Program-made: the position numbers and the translations under genes
From: Stutzerimonas stutzeri
GTDB taxonomy: Bacteria > Pseudomonadota > Gammaproteobacteria > Pseudomonadales > Pseudomonadaceae
Assembly: GCA_002345575.1 (NCBI GenBank)
Contig: DDVX01000009.1
Span: 1-57,462, forward strand
Length of the DNA: 57,462 nucleotides
Reading direction: 5' to 3'
Part shown: positions 51,227 through 57,462 of the stretch, in pieces
Position numbering within the stretch: position 1 is the first letter of the stretch
Layout of the letters: each line of letters begins with the position of its first letter
The notes under the pieces: model-generated
The model's input: only the letters and a program-made list of their open reading frames with translations
What the model was told of the DNA's origin: nothing
The model's database searches: none

Positions 51227-52750
51227 TCAACGCTCAACGCAGGTTTTCTTTCGCCGCCACACCGCGCAGCCCAGCAGTACCACACACAGCACTATCAGCG
51301 GCCAGGAGCGCCATTGTAGAAAGGGTGTCAGCCCCTGCATGGGCGTGACTTCGCCGTAGAGCACGGCTTGCTCAAAAGCCGGAACCCGTTCGGCAATGCG
51401 GCCGTATGGATCGATCAGCACGGTAACGCCATTGTTGGTGGCGCGGATCATCCAGCGACCGGCTTCCAGCGCGCGCATCTGCGCCATCTGCAAATGTTGC
51501 AGCGGGCCGATGGAGCGTCCGAACCAGGCGTCGTTGCTGACGGTGAGGAGGATGTCGCTCTGCGCCGCGAGGCTGGCGGCAAACTCCGGGTAAACCACTT
51601 CGTAGCAAATGAACGGGGCGATATTGTAGCCCTTGGCTTGCAACAGCGCCTGCCCAGGTTCACCACGGGCGAAATCGGACATGGGCAGATCGAAGAACGC
51701 GATCAGGCCGCGTAACAGCTCCTGCAGCGGCACGTATTCACCAAAGGGCACCAGCTTCTGCTTGAGGTAGGTGCCTTGGGCATCGCCGGCGCTGGTCAGT
51801 GCGTTGTAGTAGCGCACTTCGCCTTCGGCGTTCGCCTGGCGTACAGGCACGCCGGTAATCAGCGCTGACTGCCTGTCCTCGGCGAAGCGGCTCATCATGC
51901 TCAGGTAACCTTCGGCGTGATCCTTGAGAATCGGCACCGCTGTTTCCGGCCAGATGATGAGGTCGGCAGGGCGGCTGCGGAAAGTCATGTCGCGGTAGAG
52001 CAGCAGCTGCATTTCCAGCTTTTTCGGGTCCCACTTGAGGCTCTGGGCGACGTTGCCCTGCATGGCCGCAACGCTGATGGGCGCAGCTTTGAGGCTGGTC
52101 CAGGCATGCTGGCCTAGACCCATCGCGCCGGCCCAGAGTGCAGCTAGCATCACCAGAGCCGTACCCAGCGCGGCTTTTTGTGACAGCAGGCGGGGTAGCT
52201 GGATGAGCAAGGCAGCCGTCAGGACGATTGCAAAGCTCAGCAGCCAGACACCGCCGAGTGGCGCGAGCGCGGCGAGCGGGCCGTCCAGCTGGCTGTAACC
52301 AAGATACAACCAGGGGAAACCGGTCAATACCCAGCCGCGCAGGGCGTCCAGGGCAAGCCAAAGTGCGGCGAACGTCAGCGCATCGAGTAGTAGGGCGTTG
52401 GGCTGGCGAAGCCAGCGCGCCCAAACCCAGCCCAGCAGCGCGAAGAACAGTGCGAGACCGGCAACGAAGCCCAGCGTGAGCGCTCCGGCCAGCGGCGGCG
52501 GCGCGGCACCGAAGTCATGGATGCTGACATAGACCCAGCTGACGCCCGAGCTGAACAGGCCAAAGCCATAGCACCAGCCGCGGCCTGCCGCCTGTTTCGC
52601 GGCAGGCTCGCGCAGGCCGAGATAGAGCAGGCCGACCGAGACCAGCGCCAGCGGCCAGATATCAAAGGGTGCCAATGAAAGTGTGGTCAGGGCGCCGGCG
52701 ACCAGCGCCAGCAGGTTGCCCGGCCAGCCGGAGCGGGTGATCCAGTGCAT
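51227..52750 (-). CDS. lnt: Apolipoprotein N-acyltransferase
   Basis: Lnt adds the third acyl chain to lipoproteins at the inner membrane (507 aa). About six membrane segments fill the first 220 residues, followed by a nitrilase-like periplasmic domain. Its triad is E269 (WPETAVP), a Lys near 332 (LKQKLVPFGEYVPL) and a Cys near 384 (APFICYE). It forms an operon with corC, ybeY, phoL and miaB. The many lipoproteins in this window depend on it. Confidence 0.96.
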   Translation of the reverse strand: MHWITRSGWPGNLLALVAGALTTLSLAPFDIWPLALVSVGLLYLGLREPAAKQAAGRGWCYGFGLFSSGVSWVYVSIHDFGAAPPPLAGALTLGFVAGLALFFALLGWVWARWLRQPNALLLDALTFAALWLALDALRGWVLTGFPWLYLGYSQLDGPLAALAPLGGVWLLSFAIVLTAALLIQLPRLLSQKAALGTALVMLAALWAGAMGLGQHAWTSLKAAPISVAAMQGNVAQSLKWDPKKLEMQLLLYRDMTFRSRPADLIIWPETAVPILKDHAEGYLSMMSRFAEDRQSALITGVPVRQANAEGEVRYYNALTSAGDAQGTYLKQKLVPFGEYVPLQELLRGLIAFFDLPMSDFARGEPGQALLQAKGYNIAPFICYEVVYPEFAASLAAQSDILLTVSNDAWFGRSIGPLQHLQMAQMRALEAGRWMIRATNNGVTVLIDPYGRIAERVPAFEQAVLYGEVTPMQGLTPFLQWRSWPLIVLCVVLLGCAVWRRKKTCVER

Positions 52751-52765
52751 CGGGACTCCTGCGGT

Positions 52766-53611
52766 TTAGCGGTTTTCCGCCATGCGCGTGATACGCAGCA
52801 TATGCACCCGGCGGCTGTCGGCGTTGAGCACGCGGAAGCGGAAGCGGTCTATTTCTACGACCTCATTGCGTTTGGGCAGGTGGCCGAAGCTGTTCATGAC
52901 CAGGCCGGCCACCGTATCGAATTCCTCGTCGGGAAATTCGCTCTGGAAGAACTCGTTGAAGCTATCGATGGGCGTCAGTGCCTTGACCAGGAAGTCACCG
53001 CTGGGCAGCGGGCGGATGTAGCTGTCTTCCTCGATATCGTGCTCGTCCTCGATATCGCCAACGATCTGCTCAAGCACATCTTCAATGGTCACCAGGCCGG
53101 CGACCCCGCCGTACTCGTCGATGACGATGGCCATGTGGCTGTGGTTGGCGCGGAACTCGCGCAGCAGTACGTTGAGACGCTTGGATTCAGGAACGAAGTT
53201 CGCAGGGCGCAGCAGGTCCTTGATGTCGAAGTTGGGTTGCTCGCCTTGCAGTATCAGCGGCAGCAGATCTTTGGCCAGCAGCACGCCGATGACCTCGTCG
53301 AGGCTGTCGCCAACGACCGGATAGCGCGAATGCGCGGCGGAAATAATCGCCGGCAAAAACTCTTTCGGCGACTGGTCGGCCCGGATGCTCATCACCTGCG
53401 AGCGCGGCACCATGATGTCGCGTACCTGCAAGTCAGCAACCTGGATAGCGCCCTCGACAATGGCCAGGGCTTCGGTATCGAGCAGTTTGTTCTGATGGGC
53501 ACCGCGCAGGATTTCCAGTAAATCTTCGCGGGTTTTCGGCTCCTGGGCAAAAGCCTGGGTGATTTTTCCAAACCACGACTTCTGCCCGTTGCTCGATCGA
53601 TCTTCGCTCAT
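52766..53611 (-). CDS. corC: CorC/HlyC family CBS-domain protein
   Basis: This 281-aa protein has two CBS domains (about 65-185, MVPRSQV and VIDEYGGVAGLVTIEDVLE) and a C-terminal CorC/HlyC domain (about 200-280). It has been linked to magnesium and cobalt efflux in enteric bacteria, but the role is uncertain. The ATG at 53611 gives the family length. An ATG at 53644 would add 11 residues. It lies between ybeY and lnt. Confidence 0.9.
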   Translation of the reverse strand: MSEDRSSNGQKSWFGKITQAFAQEPKTREDLLEILRGAHQNKLLDTEALAIVEGAIQVADLQVRDIMVPRSQVMSIRADQSPKEFLPAIISAAHSRYPVVGDSLDEVIGVLLAKDLLPLILQGEQPNFDIKDLLRPANFVPESKRLNVLLREFRANHSHMAIVIDEYGGVAGLVTIEDVLEQIVGDIEDEHDIEEDSYIRPLPSGDFLVKALTPIDSFNEFFQSEFPDEEFDTVAGLVMNSFGHLPKRNEVVEIDRFRFRVLNADSRRVHMLRITRMAENR

Positions 53612-53649
53612 GTTTTGACTCAATGGTCCCTTGTAAGTGCCCATGTGGG

Positions 53650-54117
53650 CTATTCGTCGGCGTAGGGGTCGGGGTGACCCAGTTCGGCCAACAGTTGGCG
53701 TTCGAGACTTTCCATTTCTTCGGCTTCATCGTCGTCGATGTGGTCGTAGCCGAGCAGGTGCAGGCAGCCATGGATTACCAGGTGCGCCCAATGCGCCTGC
53801 AGTGCCTTGCCCTGTTCGGCGGCTTCGCGCTCGACCACCGGCACGCAAATGACCAGATCACCGAGTAGTGGTATATCCAGCAGCGGAACGCCGCCCGGGC
53901 CTTCCGGTACGTCGGCAGGAAAAGACAGCACGTTAGTAGCGTAATCCTTCTGCCGCCAGGTGCTGTTCAGCTCGCGACCTTCGGGCTCGTCGACGAGGCG
54001 GATGGTCAGTTCGGAATCAGCGCTGCGCTGGCGCAGCGCCAGTTCGCACCAACGCCGCAGGTCCGCCTCAGCGGGTACCGTACCGCTAGTGGCGCATTGC
54101 AGGTCCAGTTCAATCAC
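53650..54117 (-). CDS. ybeY: Endoribonuclease YbeY
   Basis: YbeY is a metallo-RNase for 16S rRNA 3'-end maturation and ribosome quality control (155 aa). The zinc motif H116-x3-H120-x5-H126 (HGCLHLLGYDH) is complete, and the conserved TNVLSFP string is present. The start overlaps the phoL stop by 8 bases. Confidence 0.96.
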   Translation of the reverse strand: MIELDLQCATSGTVPAEADLRRWCELALRQRSADSELTIRLVDEPEGRELNSTWRQKDYATNVLSFPADVPEGPGGVPLLDIPLLGDLVICVPVVEREAAEQGKALQAHWAHLVIHGCLHLLGYDHIDDDEAEEMESLERQLLAELGHPDPYADE

Positions 54118-55102
54118 GGGACTGCCTGCTGGCTGGCGGCTGCTTTTCTTCGAATGCCTCGTAAGCCTCTACGATGCGCTGCACCAGTGGATGGCGTACC
54201 ACGTCCTTGGCCTGGAAATGGGTGAAGCTGATGCCGTTGACGTCCTTGAGCACTTCCATCACGTGGGTCAGACCCGATTTAGTGCCGCGCGGTAAGTCGA
54301 CCTGAGTGATATCGCCGGTGATCACCGCGGTGGAGCCAAAACCGATCCGGGTGAGGAACATCTTCATCTGTTCCAGTGTGGTGTTCTGGCTTTCGTCGAG
54401 GATGATGAAGCTGTTGTTCAGCGTGCGCCCGCGCATGTAAGCAAGCGGAGCGACTTCGATCACCTGCTTCTCGATCAGTCGCGCCACGTGTTCGAAACCG
54501 AGCATTTCGTAAAGCGCGTCGTACAGCGGGCGCAAGTAGGGGTCGATCTTCTGAGCAAGGTCGCCTGGCAGGAAACCGAGCTTCTCGCCAGCCTCAACCG
54601 CCGGGCGCACCAGCAGGATGCGACGGATCTGCTCGCGCTCCAGCGCATCGACGGCGCAGGCGACGGCCAGGTAGGTTTTGCCGGTCCCGGCCGGACCGAT
54701 GCCGAAATTGATGTCGTGATCCAGGATCGACTGCACGTAGCGCTGCTGGTTGGCACCGCGTGGACGAATGTTGCCCTTGCGGGTGCGCAGGGAAATGTTC
54801 GGCGTGGTGGAGGGGTTGGCCAGCTCCTCCATGCCCGATTCCTGCAGAAACAGGTGAACCAGATCCGGTGACAACTCGGTGCTCTTGGTTTCACGGTACA
54901 GGCGGCGCAGCAGGTTCTCGGCGGACTTGACGATATCGCTCGGGCCAACCAGTTCGAACTGGTTGCCGCGGTTGCGAATCTCCAGGTCAAGGCGCCGTTC
55001 GATCAGTCGCAGATGCTCGTCGAATTGGCCGCAGAGATTGGCGAAGCGGTTAGCTTCAAAGGGTTCGAGGGTAAAGCGTAAAGGTTCTGTAGGTGCGTTC
55101 AA
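54110..55102 (-). CDS. phoL: PhoH-like ATPase YbeZ/PhoL
   Basis: This is a 330-aa P-loop ATPase. Walker A is GPAGTGKT (about 136-143), Walker B is FIILDESQN, with GDITQVDLPRG further on. PhoH-like proteins act with YbeY in RNA metabolism. No ATG is available. The TTG at 55102 gives the usual N-terminus (MNAPTEPLRFTLEPFE), whereas a TTG at 55129 adds nine residues. Neither has a clear ribosome-binding site. Confidence 0.92.
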   Translation of the reverse strand: MNAPTEPLRFTLEPFEANRFANLCGQFDEHLRLIERRLDLEIRNRGNQFELVGPSDIVKSAENLLRRLYRETKSTELSPDLVHLFLQESGMEELANPSTTPNISLRTRKGNIRPRGANQQRYVQSILDHDINFGIGPAGTGKTYLAVACAVDALEREQIRRILLVRPAVEAGEKLGFLPGDLAQKIDPYLRPLYDALYEMLGFEHVARLIEKQVIEVAPLAYMRGRTLNNSFIILDESQNTTLEQMKMFLTRIGFGSTAVITGDITQVDLPRGTKSGLTHVMEVLKDVNGISFTHFQAKDVVRHPLVQRIVEAYEAFEEKQPPASRQSRD

Positions 55103-55208
55103 GGGCTTTTGATTGACCGTGCTCGGCAAATAAGGAAAACGAAGAATAGCGCTGTGGGAGGAAAAAAGCAGCGCAATGCAAAAAAGCAGCTTAACGGCAT
55201 TGCTGTAG

Positions 55209-55268
55209 GGCCGAATTTATTCGGCCGAGCGCGCGGTCGAACGAGTTCGGCCCCTGCAGGCTTTAGCC
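55209..55268. repeat. REP-like palindromes overlapping the miaB stop
   Basis: Three palindromic parts lie in a row: ggccgaa-ttta-ttcggcc (55209-55226), a cgaac-ga-gttcg unit near 55237-55249, and ggctttagcc (55259-55268). The miaB stop codon (55263-55265) is inside the last. Similar gggctttagccc material overlaps the holA stop. Confidence 0.6.
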
Positions 55269-56591
55269 GATCAACGACCCGCGCAACGAATGCGGCAGGG
55301 CTTCATCGATGTGCACGTCGACGAACTGGCCGATCAGTCGCGGGTTGTCGCAGCGGAAATTGACGATACGGTTGTGTTCGGTGCGGCCCTGGAGCATGCC
55401 GGGGTCCTTCTTCGAGTAGTCCGTGACCAGGATGCGCTGAGTGGTGCCTGCCATCCGTCGGCTGTTCTCGAAGCCCTGCTGGTTGATGCGCTGCTGCAGG
55501 ATTGCCAGGCGCTGCTTCTTCACTTCATCCGGGGTGTCGTCAGCCAGGTCCGCTGCTGGCGTGCCGGGGCGTGAGCTGTAGACGAAGGAGTAGGAGAAGT
55601 CGAAGCCGACGTCCTCGATCAGCTTCATGGTCTGCTCGAAATCCTTGTCGGTCTCGCCGGGGAAGCCGACGATGAAATCCGAGCTGATCAGAATGTCCGG
55701 CACCGCTGCCTTGAGCTTGCGGATACGCGATTTGTACTCCAGCGCCGTATGGTTGCGCTTCATGCCGGCTAGTACACGATCCGAGCCGGACTGCACGGGC
55801 AGGTGCAGGTACTTCACCAGCTCCGGCACTTCGGCATGGGCCTGGATCAGGGCGTCGGAAAATTCCAGCGGGTGGCTGGTGGTGTAGCGGATGCGGTCGA
55901 TACCGTCGATGGCAGCGACGACACGAATCAGTTCGGCCAGGTCGGCGGTGCGCCCGTCATGGGTCGCGCCGCGGTAGCCGTTTACGTTCTGCCCCAGCAA
56001 CGTGACTTCGCGTACGCCGTGCTCGGCCAGGTGGATGACCTCGGCCAGCACGTCGTCGAAGGGGCGGCTGACTTCTTCGCCGCGGGTGTAGGGTACGACG
56101 CAAAAAGTGCAGTATTTGCTACAGCCTTCCATTACCGAGACGTAGGCCGTTGGGCCGTCGACACGAGGTTCCGGCAGTCGATCGAATTTTTCGATTTCAG
56201 GGAAGGAGATATCCACTTGCGGTTGCTGGGTCGCGCGCGCCGCGTCGATCATTTCCGGCAGTCGATGCAGGGTTTGTGGGCCGAATACCACATCCACATA
56301 AGGCGCACGATCGCGGATAGCCGCGCCTTCCTGGCTGGCCACGCAACCGCCGACGCCGATGACCAGCTCGGGATTGCTCTGTTTCAGCTCCCGCCAGCGC
56401 CCAAGCTGGGAGAAGACTTTCTCCTGTGCCTTCTCGCGAATCGAACATGTATTGAGCAGAATCACATCGGCTTCGGCCGGATTGGTGGTGATTTCGAGCG
56501 GCTGCTGCTCACCCAGCAGATCCACCATGCGCGAGCTGTCGTACTCGTTCATCTGGCAGCCATGGGTTTCGATGTAGAGCTTGCGGGTCAT
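55263..56591 (-). CDS. miaB: tRNA-2-methylthio-N6-dimethylallyladenosine synthase
   Basis: MiaB is a radical-SAM methylthiotransferase acting on A37 of tRNAs reading UNN codons (442 aa). The auxiliary cluster uses C12, C49 and C83; the SAM cluster uses C157, C161 and C164 (CSKYCTFC). A TRAM domain ends the protein. It heads the operon to lnt. A TATAAT box lies 36 bases upstream. Confidence 0.97.
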   Translation of the reverse strand: MTRKLYIETHGCQMNEYDSSRMVDLLGEQQPLEITTNPAEADVILLNTCSIREKAQEKVFSQLGRWRELKQSNPELVIGVGGCVASQEGAAIRDRAPYVDVVFGPQTLHRLPEMIDAARATQQPQVDISFPEIEKFDRLPEPRVDGPTAYVSVMEGCSKYCTFCVVPYTRGEEVSRPFDDVLAEVIHLAEHGVREVTLLGQNVNGYRGATHDGRTADLAELIRVVAAIDGIDRIRYTTSHPLEFSDALIQAHAEVPELVKYLHLPVQSGSDRVLAGMKRNHTALEYKSRIRKLKAAVPDILISSDFIVGFPGETDKDFEQTMKLIEDVGFDFSYSFVYSSRPGTPAADLADDTPDEVKKQRLAILQQRINQQGFENSRRMAGTTQRILVTDYSKKDPGMLQGRTEHNRIVNFRCDNPRLIGQFVDVHIDEALPHSLRGSLIG

Positions 56592-56601
56592 GTTACGGGC
56601 C

Positions 56602-56632
56602 GGCGTTGTGCAAAAAATGACCGGCCATTATA
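56602..56632 (-). promoter_or_regulatory. Candidate miaB -10 box and leader hairpin
   Basis: On the minus strand a TATAAT box (56627-56632) sits 36 bases before the miaB ATG, with only a weak -35 (ttttct). The predicted leader contains ggccgg and ccggcc arms around the 18-base string shared with the arfA promoter. Confidence 0.45.
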
Positions 56633-56656
56633 TGGCGATGAAGAGGGCGAGAAAAG

Positions 56657-57181
56657 CTATTCCCCTGCTGTCTGCAATTCCATCAGGTAGCCACGAAAAA
56701 TCTGGCCGAGAACCTGAGTGGCAATTTCCAGCTCATCGCGACGCATTTGCGCCGAGACACGGTCGGCTGTGTCGAGGGCTTCTTCCTCGCCATTGACCGC
56801 TGACATTTTCAGGACCACATAGGCCTGTACATTGTTCGCCGGTACGCCTTCGCCGCGGAAGAACATCACTCCAAGGCGATGCTGTGCCAGCGCATGACCC
56901 TGCAGCGAGGCCTGCTCGAACCAGTACAGTGCCTTGGCCAGATCGCGCGGCGCCTGCTTGCCGTCGTAGTGGTATTCGCCCAGCTCGTAACTGGCCTGCA
57001 CGTCACCCGCACTGGCGGCCTGCTCGCAGGCCCCTAAGGCCTCACGTACAGCTTCGGGGGCGGTATTCAGCGCGCAGCGAGAAGTGGCGGGGATCAGCAG
57101 CGAGTTGCCGCCCGCGACGACTGGCAGGGAGGTGAGTAGCAGCAAGCAGCCAAAAGCCAGGCTGCGGCCGGTGCGAGTCAT
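56657..57181 (-). CDS. Secreted Sel1-repeat (TPR-like) protein
   Basis: This 174-aa protein has a signal peptide (about 1-23) and two or more Sel1-like repeats in the middle (ASYELGEYHYDGKQAPRD, then AQHRLGVMFFRGEGVPANN). A Cys pair (C36, C52) could form a disulfide. Such repeats mediate protein contacts. No partner is evident and its function is unknown. It lies upstream of miaB on the same strand, separated by 65 bases with a promoter-like box. Confidence 0.82.
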   Translation of the reverse strand: MTRTGRSLAFGCLLLLTSLPVVAGGNSLLIPATSRCALNTAPEAVREALGACEQAASAGDVQASYELGEYHYDGKQAPRDLAKALYWFEQASLQGHALAQHRLGVMFFRGEGVPANNVQAYVVLKMSAVNGEEEALDTADRVSAQMRRDELEIATQVLGQIFRGYLMELQTAGE

Positions 57182-57345
57182 GAATCAAAGCGCCTCGATG
57201 ATCAGGGCGGTGATTGAAATATCGGCAGAAACGAGCCGACTGTCACATTATGGATAAGCCGTTGCCTGCTTACAAAGGCTTTCATTGGTAGGCAAGGCTT
57301 TTTTATGCCTGATCGAGTCTTTGCTCATCGGCGCTAAGCGGCAGT

Positions 57346-57427
57346 CTGACCAAAATGCGCGACAAGCCCCGTACTTCTAGTGCGGGGAAGGATAGCGCAG
57401 GGAGGCGGCAGCCTACCTTAAGGTGGT
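57346..57427 (-). repeat. Terminal repeat, copy 2 (two hairpins)
   Basis: This is the inverted partner of positions 1-82, differing at three bases. The ccccg...cgggg hairpin is identical, and the second hairpin has one mismatch in the stem. The bases on the inner side (57182-57345) hold no transposase gene and no similarity to the flank of copy 1, so the match ends sharply. About 35 bases of unmatched sequence follow to the window edge. Confidence 0.75.
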
Positions 57428-57462
57428 CGGGTTTGTTGCTCAATATATTGCCGTATCACTGA

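Noticed and set aside
57263..57312. Hairpin-like ttgcct...aggcaa followed by ggctttttt, looking like a plus-strand terminator
   Set aside because: No plus-strand gene lies upstream to be terminated, the stem is short and imperfect, and the region is the promoter side of a minus-strand gene.
1..57462. Search by eye for CRISPR arrays, tRNA or rRNA genes, prophage genes and toxin-antitoxin pairs
   Set aside because: No regularly spaced repeats, cloverleaf-like segments, integrases, phage structural genes or convincing small gene pairs were seen.

Overview
The window is a stretch of chromosome from a gamma-proteobacterium of the Pseudomonas/Stutzerimonas (P. stutzeri-like) type. This rests on high GC, TTG/GTG starts, ATGA-overlapping operons, pseudomonad REP-type palindromes, FimX, an RhdA with the CQTHHRS active loop, and gene order that I recall from P. 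aeruginosa for two blocks. Almost all of it is conserved core genome. I found no CRISPR array, prophage, intact transposase, tRNA or rRNA. No gap between genes exceeds about 280 bases.

Block 1 (about 0.2-27.1 kb): a DUF3298 lipoprotein, then nudF, a DUF1249 gene, cpdA (cAMP phosphodiesterase), yqiA, parE, a phytase-like esterase, a retropepsin-like protease, parC and a PqiC-like lipoprotein. Next come an AhpA/YtjB-like membrane protein divergent from serB, a zinc alcohol dehydrogenase among REP repeats, fimX and a PilZ-type gene (cyclic-di-GMP and pilus control), psd, rhdA, an HDOD protein, motAB (flagellar stator, with a FliA-like promoter), rsgA, a methyltransferase and orn.

Block 2 (about 27.3-57.2 kb): an SDR-like protein, a MaoC-type protein, lrgAB, a LON-domain protein and a DedA-PAP2 fusion. 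These are followed by the growth and cell-wall run proA-nadD-rsfS-rlmH-mrdA-rodA-mltB-rlpA-dacC-DUF493-lipB, which makes proline and NAD, controls ribosomes, builds and remodels the lateral wall, and lipoylates enzymes. On the other strand lie lipA, a lytic transglycosylase, a small arfA gene, holA-lptE-leuS, lnt-corC-ybeY-phoL-miaB and a Sel1-repeat protein. A YbeL-like zinc-ribbon gene and a YdcF-like gene are on the plus strand between leuS and lnt.

The unusual material is in the small repeats. An 82-bp, two-hairpin sequence sits at both extreme ends of the window in inverted orientation (79 of 82 bases identical). Three MITE-like elements with related termini are present. Two appear to lie in frame inside the signal-peptide n-regions of secreted proteins, and the third forms the lrgB stop codon. 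REP or palindromic repeats likewise form or overlap the stop codons of serB, holA and miaB. The 52-codon arfA gene carries an mRNA hairpin inside its coding sequence and a good promoter, and an exact 18-base string in that promoter recurs in the miaB leader.
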